This document shows positions 46,397-55,733 of a stretch of 64,000 bases of DNA, in pieces. The notes under the pieces are model-generated. The model ran no database searches. It was given only the letters and a program-made list of their open reading frames with translations, and was not told the origin of the DNA. Location: contig NZ_JAPUBN010000013.1 in the NCBI RefSeq assembly GCF_026966905.1, forward strand, positions 1 to 64,000, given 5' to 3'. A program made the position numbers and the translations under genes. Within the stretch, counting starts at the first letter, position 1. Each line of letters starts with the position of its first letter. The DNA comes from Marinomonas phaeophyticola (GTDB taxonomy: Bacteria > Pseudomonadota > Gammaproteobacteria > Pseudomonadales > Marinomonadaceae).

Positions 46397-47458
46397 ATGT
46401 CTATTCAAGACATGGCAGGATCAAATATTGACCCCAGTGCTTTACAACAAGGGTGGAATAACCTGAAAGAAACGACGCCAGGGATCCGTATACGTAATGC
46501 GGCAGAGGCGTTAAATGTGAGTGAGTTGGAACTGTTATTAGTACAACCTTTAGCTCAGAGAGTTCGTTTGAAAAAGGAAGTAACAGACATTCTACGCGCG
46601 GTTGAATGTTTTGGTGAAGTGATGGCGCTTAGCCGAAATGAACAAGCCGTACATGAAAGAACGGCGAAATACAAAGGCTTAAAAGTATATGGCCGTGCTA
46701 TGGGCATGTATTTAGGTGATATGGATTTACGGCTTTTTCTGAATCATTGGCAACATATTGTGGCGGTATCTGAATCCATGTCAAAGGGCCTTCGTCGTAG
46801 TTTACAGTTTTTTGATGCGGCAGGTGGTGCTATACATAAAATTTATGCCACTGATAACACCGATGTTTCAAAGTGGGATGAACTGGTTGCGGCAATGACG
46901 GCCGATGATCAAACAGAGCGTGTGGCATTAGAAAAAATAGAAACTAGTCGTTTTCCTAATATTGGATCGGTGACCTCGGAAGACGTTAGGACACCTTGGT
47001 CGAAATTAACGGATGTGCATGAGTTTAATGCGCTTCTGAAAACGCTTCAAATCGATCGTCTAGAGGCATTTGAGAAGGTGGGAGTCGATTATGCACAACC
47101 CATTAAGCTGGACAGTGTCGAGGTCGCTTTGGAGGCGGCGGCAGAAACGCAATTAGATATTATGATCTTTGTTGGAAATCGAGGCATTGTGCAAATTTAT
47201 ACAGGCACAGTGAATAAATTGTTGAGGATGAATCAATGGTTCAATGTTTTAGATCCTAAGTTTAATTTGCATTTGAATACCTCACAAATCACCTCTTGCT
47301 GGAAGGTAAGGCGTCCATCAAGTGATGGTGTGATTACCTCTATTGATTGTTTTAATGCGAAGCGAGAGTTAGTGATTAGCTTATTTGGTGCTCGTAAGCC
47401 AGGCCAAAAAGAACTTGTAGAATGGCAAGCGCTAACGGCAAAACTGGAGACATTATGA
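46397..47458 (+). CDS. hmuS: Heme-degrading/trafficking protein HmuS (HemS family)
   Basis: A cytoplasmic 353-residue protein of the HemS/ChuS/HmuS family, which accepts incoming heme and, in some members, breaks it down. The two homologous halves are visible: one with ELELLLVQPLAQRVRLKKEV and NEQAVHERTAKYKG, the second with IMIFVGNRGIVQIYTG and NLHLNTSQITSCWKVRRPS. AAGGAG precedes the start. Its TGA overlaps the ATG of hmuT (ATGA), so the two are translationally coupled. Confidence 0.95.
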   Translation: MSIQDMAGSNIDPSALQQGWNNLKETTPGIRIRNAAEALNVSELELLLVQPLAQRVRLKKEVTDILRAVECFGEVMALSRNEQAVHERTAKYKGLKVYGRAMGMYLGDMDLRLFLNHWQHIVAVSESMSKGLRRSLQFFDAAGGAIHKIYATDNTDVSKWDELVAAMTADDQTERVALEKIETSRFPNIGSVTSEDVRTPWSKLTDVHEFNALLKTLQIDRLEAFEKVGVDYAQPIKLDSVEVALEAAAETQLDIMIFVGNRGIVQIYTGTVNKLLRMNQWFNVLDPKFNLHLNTSQITSCWKVRRPSSDGVITSIDCFNAKRELVISLFGARKPGQKELVEWQALTAKLETL

Positions 47459-48357
47459 AATGGCAAACACCTGTTTGTATTACTTTTATTAGTGCTTTAT
47501 GTTTTGCGTCTATATTTGCTTTTGCATTGCAGGCGACACAGGCTATTTCTGCAGAGCCAGTAACCGCAGTACATTTTGATAATGTGCCAACAAGAGTGGT
47601 CAGTATTGGTGGTGCTACGACAGAAATACTATTTGCTCTTGGAGTGGGTGATCGTGTTATCGGTTCAGATACCACCAGTTATTACCCTGAGCAGGCGCAA
47701 GAAACGGCTAAAGTCGGTTATATGCGGGCACTTTCTGCTGAAGGAGTTTTATCGTTGGAGCCTGAGGTGGTTTTTGCGGCTGAAGGCGCAGGGCCAGCAA
47801 AAGTGCTTTCTCAATTACAAGCATTATCCACTCCCTGGGTGTCTCTACCAGAAGTCACTTCTTTGGATCTTCTCTATGAAAACATCATGACTATTGGACA
47901 AGTTATGTCGAGAGAAGAGTCGTCTCTAGCGTTGGTAGCTCGTCTAAAAAAGGAGCAGTTTCAATTAGAACAGGCAATAAAAGCAGACAATAAAAAACCG
48001 AGAATACTATTTGTTATGCAACATACCGGCAGCCCTATGGTAGCCGGAAGGAATACGGCTGCAGATCGAATGATTCGTTTAGCGGGCGGTGACAATGTGG
48101 CGTCAGCGGTGCAGGGCTATAAACCGCTTACAGCTGAAGCCATGGTGAATTTAAATCCCCAATGGATTCTATCTACCACGCTTGGTGCTGATAAAGTAGG
48201 TGGCACGGAAGGTATGCATGGGTTACCAGGATTTAAATTTACGGCGGCGGCAAAAGCAAATCATATCATTGTGATGGATGGGTTATTTTTACTCGGATTT
48301 GGTCCAAGAACCTTGCAAGCGGCACAAGAGTTGAGATCGTTTCTGCATGATAAATAA
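47455..48357 (+). CDS. hmuT: Periplasmic heme-binding protein HmuT
   Basis: Class III solute-binding protein that carries heme from the receptor to HmuUV. A signal peptide with a basic start (MKWQT) ends near QAISAEP. The mature protein begins the TroA/FecB-like fold with RVVSIGGATTEILFALGVGD. Tyrosines in SYY at 75-77 are candidates for the heme ligand known in HmuT proteins. The family motifs DRMIRLAGGDNVA and LNPQWILST follow. 300 residues. It overlaps hmuS by four bases and hmuU by eleven. Confidence 0.93.
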   Translation: MKWQTPVCITFISALCFASIFAFALQATQAISAEPVTAVHFDNVPTRVVSIGGATTEILFALGVGDRVIGSDTTSYYPEQAQETAKVGYMRALSAEGVLSLEPEVVFAAEGAGPAKVLSQLQALSTPWVSLPEVTSLDLLYENIMTIGQVMSREESSLALVARLKKEQFQLEQAIKADNKKPRILFVMQHTGSPMVAGRNTAADRMIRLAGGDNVASAVQGYKPLTAEAMVNLNPQWILSTTLGADKVGGTEGMHGLPGFKFTAAAKANHIIVMDGLFLLGFGPRTLQAAQELRSFLHDK

Positions 48358-49423
48358 ATCTAATGAAATGAGTGAGCATGACCGCGTGATTCCTGTAATG
48401 CACATCCCGCTCGTGAAAATGTTATCGAACACGTCTCTTTCTATTTGGATTGGTGGGGGCGTTGTCTTATTTTTGGTTATGTTTTTTTCTTTGTCTATGG
48501 GGGCCTATCGTTTAGATTGGAGCAGTGTGCTTAGTACTGGATGGCATGGTCGGGATGGCATGATTCTATTGGATATTCGTTTACCACGAGTATTGTTGTC
48601 TGCGTCTGTTGGCGCCGCACTTGCGGTCAGTGGTGCGGCGTTACAAGGATTGTTTAGAAATCCATTAGCCGATCCCGGCCTAATTGGAATATCCAGCGGC
48701 GCGGTGTTATCTGTTGCATTAGTTATTGTGATTTTCCCTGCCTGGACCGCCTGGAGTGGCTTATATGGACTAAGCTTAGCGGCTTTTATTGGTGGCGCCT
48801 TGACCTGTGTCCTGATATTTAAAATTGGCCGTTTAAAAGGCGGTCATAATGTAATGCAGCTCATATTGGCGGGCGTCGCGATTAATGCTTTGGCAGGTGC
48901 AGCGGTTGGCTTTTTAACATACCTCAGTACCGATGAGCAACTAAGGACGTTAACTTTTTGGAGTATGGGCAGTTTCGGCGGTGCCATGTGGCCAGCGGTT
49001 TGGATGACCACGGGTGTTACCCTAATCAGCGTGGCCTTTTTAATTCATCAATCAGGGCATTTAAATCGACTGCTTCTAGGAGAAGCCGAAGCGCGTTATT
49101 TAGGGACAGACACAGATCAACTAAAACGCAGAATCATTTTATTAACGGCGTTGTCTGTGGGCTGTGCGGTTGCCGTTTCTGGCATTATTGGCTTTGTAGG
49201 TCTAGTGATACCGCATTTAATTCGATTAATGTGGAAAGCCGATCATCGTGTTTTAATTCCCTCTTCGGCGATACTTGGCGCCATCTTAATGATTCTTGCC
49301 GATACATTTGCTCGTACTGTGGTGAGTCCGGCTGAATTGCCTGTGGGTATTGTGACTAGTTTACTTGGAGGGCCATTTTTTCTTTGGTTACTTTTTCGAC
49401 CGAATTCATCTGGGGCCTCTTAA
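48347..49423 (+). CDS. hmuU: Heme ABC transporter permease HmuU (FecCD family)
   Basis: A 358-residue inner-membrane permease of the FecCD/BtuC family with about ten helices. Typical stretches are LDIRLPRVLLSASVGAALAV, LQGLFRNPLADPGLIGISSG and GFVGLVIPHLIRLMW. The last contains the coupling region that contacts the ATPase. The first 30 residues before the first helix are longer than usual; an in-frame ATG at residue 8 (48368) could be the start instead. It sits between hmuT and hmuV. Confidence 0.94.
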   Translation: MINKSNEMSEHDRVIPVMHIPLVKMLSNTSLSIWIGGGVVLFLVMFFSLSMGAYRLDWSSVLSTGWHGRDGMILLDIRLPRVLLSASVGAALAVSGAALQGLFRNPLADPGLIGISSGAVLSVALVIVIFPAWTAWSGLYGLSLAAFIGGALTCVLIFKIGRLKGGHNVMQLILAGVAINALAGAAVGFLTYLSTDEQLRTLTFWSMGSFGGAMWPAVWMTTGVTLISVAFLIHQSGHLNRLLLGEAEARYLGTDTDQLKRRIILLTALSVGCAVAVSGIIGFVGLVIPHLIRLMWKADHRVLIPSSAILGAILMILADTFARTVVSPAELPVGIVTSLLGGPFFLWLLFRPNSSGAS

Positions 49424-49474
49424 GTCTACTGACTTTTTAAGGGTTTTTTTACATTTAATATAAAGAGGTAATCG

Positions 49475-50245
49475 GTGTTAAATCTTAGTTTAGTATCTGT
49501 AAATAAAGGCAGTAAGTGCCTACTTCATAATATAGATTTATCGATTTCTCCTGGAGAGCTAAGCATTATCTTAGGCCCTAATGGAGCCGGTAAATCCACC
49601 CTATTAAATTGTATGATTGGTGCCGAGTTAAAGTATCAAGGGCAAATTCAATTTGAAAATATAGAATTAAAGCAGTGGCCTATTAAAGATCTAAGTAAGA
49701 AGAGGGCGGTATTATCTCAATTAGCTGGGATCACTTTTCCTTTTACAGCCTTGGAAGTGGTGCAAATGGGAATACAAGAAGATGCTATAGTAAAAGACAG
49801 TCGTATCCTGTGTCTGGATGCATTGGATAAAATGGGTGTGGCGTCGTTAGCCCACATAGCCTATCCATTATTGTCTGGTGGGGAGCGACAAAGAGTGCAA
49901 ATCGCACGAGCTTTTGTTCAATTAGCGAGCAGTGAACAGGGGAAACCTCAATATCTGTTTTTAGATGAACCTACTTCCGCGTTAGATTTACACCATCAAT
50001 TACAGCTTATGCAACAACTACAGACGTTAGCTAAAAAAGGACTGGCGATAGTGTGTGTGTTACATGACCTGCAATTAGCCGCTCAATATGCAGATAAAAT
50101 CATATTATTAAAAGAGGGCAATCTCATGGGGGTAGGTAAGGCGTCGGAATTATTGACGGAAGCAAACATCGAATCTTTGTATCGCGTCCCTAACCATATT
50201 GTTGCTCATCCTTCGAGTGGTCGACCTATGGTATTACTGAAGTAG
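49475..50245 (+). CDS. hmuV: Heme ABC transporter ATPase HmuV
   Basis: Cytoplasmic ATPase (256 residues) that drives HmuU. Walker A GPNGAGKS is at 34-41, the ABC signature LSGGE at 133-137 and Walker B YLFLDEP at 160-166, followed by the H-loop in CVLHDL. The start is a GTG with AAAGAGG upstream. It is the last gene of the heme operon. An inverted repeat (50225-50233 with 50246-50254) overlaps its stop and may help end the transcript, though it has no T run. Confidence 0.95.
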   Translation: MLNLSLVSVNKGSKCLLHNIDLSISPGELSIILGPNGAGKSTLLNCMIGAELKYQGQIQFENIELKQWPIKDLSKKRAVLSQLAGITFPFTALEVVQMGIQEDAIVKDSRILCLDALDKMGVASLAHIAYPLLSGGERQRVQIARAFVQLASSEQGKPQYLFLDEPTSALDLHHQLQLMQQLQTLAKKGLAIVCVLHDLQLAAQYADKIILLKEGNLMGVGKASELLTEANIESLYRVPNHIVAHPSSGRPMVLLK

Positions 50246-50277
50246 TACCATAGGTGTGGGGTTGCTAATAACCATAC

Positions 50278-51471
50278 TTACAACGATTGAAGCACTGTAT
50301 TTTGGCTCGGTAGTAATAACCAGACGCTACCAAAATGCTTAAGTTGACCTGCGAGCACTTTGGCTTCTGCTCCTATTCCTTGATACCAGTCTATATGTCC
50401 AGGACCTTTAATCGCACCACCTTTGTCTTGTGCGAGTAATAAATGAAATGCATGTCCTATTAAATTTCCTTGATCATCTAGCTTGGGTAATTTACCTAAT
50501 AAAATAGAACCTAAAGGGATGACATTAGGGTCAACGGCAATGGAGTATCTAGGTGTCAAAGGTAGGTTTGCAGCGCCTACTGGAGAGGTAGGACCTTCAG
50601 AAAAAAATAAATAACTGGGATTTGTCGACATAATTTCTCTTTGTCGTTCAGGGTGGTCCGCCAACCATTGGCGAATTGCCTGAGCTGACATTTTACTCTT
50701 CTCTATCTCGTCGCGTTCAATAAGCTCTTTTCCAAGGCTCCTATAAGAGTGGCCATTGACGCCTCCCCAAGAAAGTAATCTTTTTTGTCCATCTTCGTAT
50801 TCAACGACACCAGACCCTTGAACGTGCAGAAAGAAGTTATCAATTAAACTATTCGTATAGGCGAGTTCAAGCCCCATACCGTCTAGAGCGCCCTCAAAGT
50901 CAATCTCTTCTCGGCTCGGCAATGGCTTATCCTGTGGCCAAATCGGAGATCTTGGCTTCTTATATAAAGGGAACCGATACTCATCATCTGGAGTATGTCG
51001 AACCGATAAAATGGGGACGTAGTAGCCGGTTATTTGAACATTACCTCTTTGATCTTGTCCTGCAATTTGGTGTGCAGTGAGTTGCGGTGTGTATCTAGGA
51101 TCTTGCAACCACTGGCTAATTTCATTTGTAACAGCAACGAGAGACGCTTTAGAAAAGTGTAGATTCTCTAATTGGTAATCTTGTTCTTTGATTTTATTTA
51201 GATAATGGATTTGTTGTTGTAAGCCTTGTTGAAACTCTGGTGCTGGGTAAGGTAGACCTGGAGGCAGCTGTTCTTCTAAATACAGCTGTTCTCTTTTTTG
51301 AGCGGTTAAGTCTCTGCCATTGTTATCAAAATGGTTGCTGTCATCAATCTCTAGCTTAGTACAGGCACTTAATACTATTAGAGTAAGCATAAGGGTACAG
51401 CACTTGGCCGGCAGGTGGGCCATATTTGATGGCGAAAAATGATGCTGAAAAGGAATTATTGAAAATGGCAT
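50278..51471 (-). CDS. mltA: Membrane-bound lytic murein transglycosylase A
   Basis: Outer-membrane lipoprotein that cleaves peptidoglycan glycan strands with formation of 1,6-anhydro ends. The lipobox LSAC follows a hydrophobic stretch. The MltA barrel domain includes QITGYYVPILSVRHTP and the C-terminal 3D domain has the catalytic aspartates in LAQDKGGAIKGPGHIDWYQG. The frame starts at MPFSII, with an ATG 16 codons later (MAHLPAK) directly before the signal peptide; the second gives a more usual lipoprotein signal, but neither has a strong ribosome binding site. Confidence 0.93.
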   Translation of the reverse strand: MPFSIIPFQHHFSPSNMAHLPAKCCTLMLTLIVLSACTKLEIDDSNHFDNNGRDLTAQKREQLYLEEQLPPGLPYPAPEFQQGLQQQIHYLNKIKEQDYQLENLHFSKASLVAVTNEISQWLQDPRYTPQLTAHQIAGQDQRGNVQITGYYVPILSVRHTPDDEYRFPLYKKPRSPIWPQDKPLPSREEIDFEGALDGMGLELAYTNSLIDNFFLHVQGSGVVEYEDGQKRLLSWGGVNGHSYRSLGKELIERDEIEKSKMSAQAIRQWLADHPERQREIMSTNPSYLFFSEGPTSPVGAANLPLTPRYSIAVDPNVIPLGSILLGKLPKLDDQGNLIGHAFHLLLAQDKGGAIKGPGHIDWYQGIGAEAKVLAGQLKHFGSVWLLLPSQNTVLQSL

Positions 51472-51552
51472 AGCGTCTCGTGCTTTCTGTTGGTAAGAAA
51501 GCGTAATGTAACATTAACTAATGTGGATCATTAAGGTAAATTCAATAGATTA

Positions 51553-54036
51553 TTACGGAATGGCTAAACAGTCTTCGTCATTCAATAGTTTTAAATAGTG
51601 TTCTGGAAGCATGGGCCTATGGAAGAAATAGCCTTGTCCAACTTGGCAGTTTAGGTCAATAAGCGTCTGCATTTCTTCAATCGTTTCAATACCCTCAGCC
51701 GTGCTTTGAGCATGGGTTTTTATACATAAATCGATGATGCAATCACTGAGAACATGGTTTATTTTTGATTTATCGATGTCTTGAACAAACATTCTATCAA
51801 GTTTAATCTCTATGGGTTCTAATGCAATGACGTTATGCATAGAGCTGTAACCTGTTCCAAAGTCATCAATAGAAAACTTGAATCCATGGGCTCTAAGTAA
51901 TGATAAGTTTACTCTAAATACTTCATTATCTTCAAAAATAGAGGTTTCAGTCACTTCTAAAATAATATTATGGGCTGGGATTTCGTAGTGTTTTTTGATA
52001 GCGATAATTTTTTGAGAAAAGTCTACTTGCAGTAGATCTTTCGCCGAGATATTAATGGAAATATGACGGTCCTTAATTAGATTCGGATTTTGACTAATCC
52101 ACAAAAACACTTCTTGGATAATGTACTGGGTGATTTTTAGAATCAATCCCGCTTTCTCAGCAAGAGGAATAAAAAGGGCTGGTGATACGTAGCCCAATTC
52201 ATGGTTATTCCAACGTAAGAGTATTTCTGCTCCTACAATAGATCGGCTCATTAAATGCACCTGGGGTTGTACATGAAAGCTAAGTTTTTTGTTTTTTAAG
52301 TCACGGTTTAATAATGACAGAATGTTTAGTTGATGCTTGTGATCAGATTTAAGTTTTCTATCATATCGAGTCCAATCATCATGGCTTTGTTGATTTGCTT
52401 CGGCGGCTAATTGCGCGTTTTGAAATAACTTTTCTACGTTATCTGCATCCAATGGGTATTGAGCGACACCAATATTAACACTGTGTTTAAATTCTAAATC
52501 ATCAAACCATACGCTTTTTTCTAACGTTGGCATTAATTTTTTCAGCAATGAGTCAGTGTCATCGGAGGAGGTTAGAAAGATACAATTGCTTGAGCTTACA
52601 CGAATTAACTTTATTTTTGAGCGTTCTATCCAGTCAAATGTTTCTACATCGTTAAGTGCCATTAAGGATTTATTTATACTTAAAAAAGCTTGACCTGCGG
52701 CATGGTCCGCATTGCCTGGTCCAACAGCTTGACTGAGTGAATGATGATCGGCAAGACGTATTAATATCAAACTAATAGTCCGGTTATCCTGTTGTGCCTT
52801 TGTAAAAATAGGATCAAGTTGAGATAGAAAAAATTGGCGGTTAGGCAAACCTGTCATTGAATCAATTAATGAATGTAAGTGCCTATCATTGTCGGATTGT
52901 CTCACACGAGCACTGAATGCAAATGAGAAGCCGAGTAGCTGTACAATCGAGGACAAGAGGAATAGGTATTCAGTGTAGCCATTATAAGGGATAAGGTTCC
53001 AATAGATAGCGGAACCGACTAAAGCACCAACCAGTAAAACTCCCCAAGAAAAAATGTACAATTGAGTTGCGAGAGTGTTGGTTGATTTGGTGTAAAACGC
53101 CCAATAAGCACACAGAGCAGAGACAATGATCTGTAGAAAAAGAAAAATAGGCGCCATGGAACTTTCGGTAAGGAAATAGCTTAGTAGAACAAAACTAAAT
53201 AAGGTGCCATCGATTTTAAACCTATGCTCCCAAAAGATGGGGTGATGTATTTTTAAATTTAAGAATAATAAACTAAAACGATACACTCCCCATATTAGAA
53301 TGGTGTGTAAGGTTAATAGATGTAAGGCAAACCACTGAAATAGGGTTTCATTAGGTAAGAACCACCTGCCAAAACCTAATATCAACCCGAGAGAGACAAT
53401 TAGACCCGCATTGAAGGAGACATAATAGATAAAAGCAGAGACGCGGGTGAGTGAGTAAATAACGATATTATAGATAAGTAAGATGGTTAGCGATGTGAAG
53501 GCAATCACCCAAAAAGCGAGCTGTTGTTTTTTGCCTTGCTCAACATTCGATTCATCATAGAAAGAAATTGGAAATAAAATTGGACCGTCACTTTGACGTC
53601 GGATTAACAGGTGCGTTGGTTTCTCCGTACTAAGACGAATAGGTATCCAGATACCATCATAAAGGTTTGGTGTATTCCAGTTTTGTGCGTCGCCTCTAAT
53701 CCACTCTTGAATCAGCTCAGTATCATAAAAAAGATAGAAATTTAAATTGTCTATCATGTAATTGCTGATTTTTAGATACAGGACCTTAGAAGAATCACTT
53801 TTAATCTCTGGAAAAGACAACTTATGCCAAAATGCGCTATTAGAAAAACTAATAGATGAAGGGTATGCTTGCGTTTTATAGTCCTGTAAAAGGGCTTCTT
53901 CTGGTGTTTTGAGGGCAGTTTCTACCCATGTTGGTAATGGTTGATGATTAAAAGATCCATCTGTGTCTGGTATGTCAAACCCATTTACAGAAAATGAGAG
54001 TAGTACACATAAAAGACTTAATAAAAACCTGAGCAT
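51553..54036 (-). CDS. EAL-domain c-di-GMP phosphodiesterase with 7TMR-DISM sensor and degenerate GGDEF
   Basis: An 827-residue signalling protein. A signal peptide (1-19) leads into a periplasmic 7TMR-DISMED2-type domain (about 30-165), then seven membrane helices (about 170-375). A GGDEF-like domain (about 385-550) begins with DSMTGLPNRQFF, but the active-site loop reads VSSSNCIFL instead of GGDEF, so cyclase activity is not expected. The EAL domain (about 560-815) keeps the catalytic residues: EILLRW in place of EALLRW, the Asn in ISINISAKDL, Glu in EVTET, DDFGTGYSS, KLDR and EGIE. It is therefore probably an active phosphodiesterase controlled by an extracellular, perhaps carbohydrate, signal. 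Single gene. Confidence 0.92.
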   Translation of the reverse strand: MLRFLLSLLCVLLSFSVNGFDIPDTDGSFNHQPLPTWVETALKTPEEALLQDYKTQAYPSSISFSNSAFWHKLSFPEIKSDSSKVLYLKISNYMIDNLNFYLFYDTELIQEWIRGDAQNWNTPNLYDGIWIPIRLSTEKPTHLLIRRQSDGPILFPISFYDESNVEQGKKQQLAFWVIAFTSLTILLIYNIVIYSLTRVSAFIYYVSFNAGLIVSLGLILGFGRWFLPNETLFQWFALHLLTLHTILIWGVYRFSLLFLNLKIHHPIFWEHRFKIDGTLFSFVLLSYFLTESSMAPIFLFLQIIVSALCAYWAFYTKSTNTLATQLYIFSWGVLLVGALVGSAIYWNLIPYNGYTEYLFLLSSIVQLLGFSFAFSARVRQSDNDRHLHSLIDSMTGLPNRQFFLSQLDPIFTKAQQDNRTISLILIRLADHHSLSQAVGPGNADHAAGQAFLSINKSLMALNDVETFDWIERSKIKLIRVSSSNCIFLTSSDDTDSLLKKLMPTLEKSVWFDDLEFKHSVNIGVAQYPLDADNVEKLFQNAQLAAEANQQSHDDWTRYDRKLKSDHKHQLNILSLLNRDLKNKKLSFHVQPQVHLMSRSIVGAEILLRWNNHELGYVSPALFIPLAEKAGLILKITQYIIQEVFLWISQNPNLIKDRHISINISAKDLLQVDFSQKIIAIKKHYEIPAHNIILEVTETSIFEDNEVFRVNLSLLRAHGFKFSIDDFGTGYSSMHNVIALEPIEIKLDRMFVQDIDKSKINHVLSDCIIDLCIKTHAQSTAEGIETIEEMQTLIDLNCQVGQGYFFHRPMLPEHYLKLLNDEDCLAIP

Positions 54037-54169
54037 CCTAAACGGCCTTTAATTAAATAGCGCTATAATGTAAACGCGTGAATGAAATATAAAGTGACTC
54101 AACATACTGCTCAAGCCGCAATGGTATTAATAATCTAGAAAAACAATGCTTCTATTGGGATCTTTTTAA

Positions 54170-54766
54170 TTACTTACGACTTGACAACAATTCATAGGCT
54201 TCTTTTAACTCGATAAAATCACTTGCTGAGCCCCCTTTATCAGGGTGAGACCGACTGATTAATTTTCGATATTGATTTCTAATCTCGTGACTTGACGCAG
54301 TCTTAGGAAGTTGAAGTGTTCTAAAGGCCTCTTCAATTGCCGAAGGGTTGTGTAACCCCTTAAAAAAACTCTCCAACAAAGCTTCTACTTCCGCTTCATC
54401 TGTTTTTATGTATTCATCCCAATCTAAATAATAGTTGATGATCTTCTTTTCTGCTGAAAATTTTAATTCTGTTTGGTTTTTTTTTGTATCAGTGCTCGTC
54501 TCTTGTGTAACGGTAAAATCAATTTGAATCTTAAGTGGCGAAATGGAAAGAATTAACCCTTCGTCTTGTAAAAGTTGACTTTGTAATTGGTAAAGTGCAT
54601 TCATAACTAAAAAGTGCTGCCTAAACAAACAAAGGTTTGAGTCATCTGCTAACTTGCAGAAATCTGGAAACTGTGACTTTAACGATCGTAAAATTTCATA
54701 TTCAGATAGGCCTTTATTATGCGCTTTCAAAATACTTAAAATTGGAATGATAAATGGGTTTTTCAT
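54170..54766 (-). CDS. DnaJ-related J-domain protein
   Basis: A protein of about 198 residues. The first 120 residues match the DnaJ-related N-terminal type (EYEILRSLKSQFPDF and LCLFRQHFLVMNALYQLQ), and a C-terminal J domain (about 142-198) has the HPD motif in SRSHPDKGG, which stimulates DnaK-type chaperones. The J domain at the C-terminus, without zinc fingers, is typical of this family. I use the ATG at 54766; the frame is open to a TTG at 54838, which would add a hydrophobic segment that could be a membrane anchor. Neither start has a good ribosome binding site. Divergent from the metallopeptidase gene. Confidence 0.85.
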   Translation of the reverse strand: MKNPFIIPILSILKAHNKGLSEYEILRSLKSQFPDFCKLADDSNLCLFRQHFLVMNALYQLQSQLLQDEGLILSISPLKIQIDFTVTQETSTDTKKNQTELKFSAEKKIINYYLDWDEYIKTDEAEVEALLESFFKGLHNPSAIEEAFRTLQLPKTASSHEIRNQYRKLISRSHPDKGGSASDFIELKEAYELLSSRK

Positions 54767-54915
54767 ATTTTTGAGAAGTCTGTTGATAAATTCGAAAAAG
54801 TAGGTAATTCCAATCGTGATCAGTAAAAAAATACCCAAAGACTATGATTGACTTGACTCAGCCTAACGTTTTTACTGTGTTAATTGAATCGTTGCTCAAC
54901 ATCTAAGGGTATATT

Positions 54916-55587
54916 GTGTGGATTTTACTGCTTTTAGTTTTTATTGTACTCGTCTTTGGCCCAAGTTTATGGGTTAGATACACTTTAAAACGATATTCAT
55001 TTCAACGTGATGATTTTCCTGGAACAGGTGGTGAATTTGCTCGGCATCTTTTGAGTCGATTTGAACTAGCGGCAACGGTAGAGCAATCTCAAGAAGGTAA
55101 GGATCATTATGATACTAGAGATCAATGTGTGCGTTTAAGCCCAAGTTATTATAATGGTAAATCCTTAACGGCGATTACCGTTGCCGCTCATGAAGTAGGT
55201 CATGCCATTCAATACGGGAAACAAGAAAAAATAACCCGATTACGTTTACGTTATTTGCCTGTTGCACATTTTTTAAAGAAAGCCGGATCCTTTATTCTAT
55301 TTGGGTGGCCTGTTATTAGTGCAATTTTACATCTGCCTTATGCGATTCCTTTGCACGTCCTTGCTGTTGGGGTAACCGGAATGGCTAGTGTACTTATTTA
55401 TGTTGTCATTTTACCTGAAGAAATGGACGCCAGTTTTCGTAAAGCATTGCCTATTTTAATTGAAGGTAATTATGTTCAGGATACTGACATTCCAGCGGTA
55501 AGGCGTATTTTAAAGGCTTGCGCTTATACCTATATAGCCAGTGCTTTGATCAACATCATTTTTGTATGGCGCTGGCTTAAACGTTAA
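54916..55587 (+). CDS. YugP-like membrane zinc metallopeptidase
   Basis: A 223-residue membrane protein of the neutral zinc metallopeptidase family (YugP type). The catalytic zinc motif HEVGH is at 92-96, followed by a further glutamate in ILPEEMDAS near 167. Helices are at about 1-20 and in pairs near 118-165 and 200-220. It starts with GTG and has AAGGG upstream. Substrates are not known. It has no operon partner. Confidence 0.88.
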   Translation: MWILLLLVFIVLVFGPSLWVRYTLKRYSFQRDDFPGTGGEFARHLLSRFELAATVEQSQEGKDHYDTRDQCVRLSPSYYNGKSLTAITVAAHEVGHAIQYGKQEKITRLRLRYLPVAHFLKKAGSFILFGWPVISAILHLPYAIPLHVLAVGVTGMASVLIYVVILPEEMDASFRKALPILIEGNYVQDTDIPAVRRILKACAYTYIASALINIIFVWRWLKR

Positions 55588-55612
55588 TATAAGTTATTTG
55601 TGTGATTTATGG

Positions 55613-55648
55613 TTGTCATGAAAACGTCATCTTTTTCGTTCACATTAT
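55613..55648 (+). promoter_or_regulatory. Pho-box-like site and -10 element of cpdB
   Basis: TTGTCATGAAAACGTCAT (55613-55630) is a direct repeat with 11-base period and matches the E. coli Pho-box pattern CTGTCATAAATCTGTCAT at 13 of 18 positions. CATTAT (55643-55648) lies 12 bases downstream, about the spacing of -10 elements in PhoB-activated promoters. The start of cpdB lies 85 bases further on. Confidence 0.65.
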
Positions 55649-55733
55649 TTGGCTTTGTTGCTAACCTGTCTTCTTGGTCAAGAATAAAAAATACATGACT
55701 ATTTATTATAAAAGCGAATTGCGGAGAGAATAT

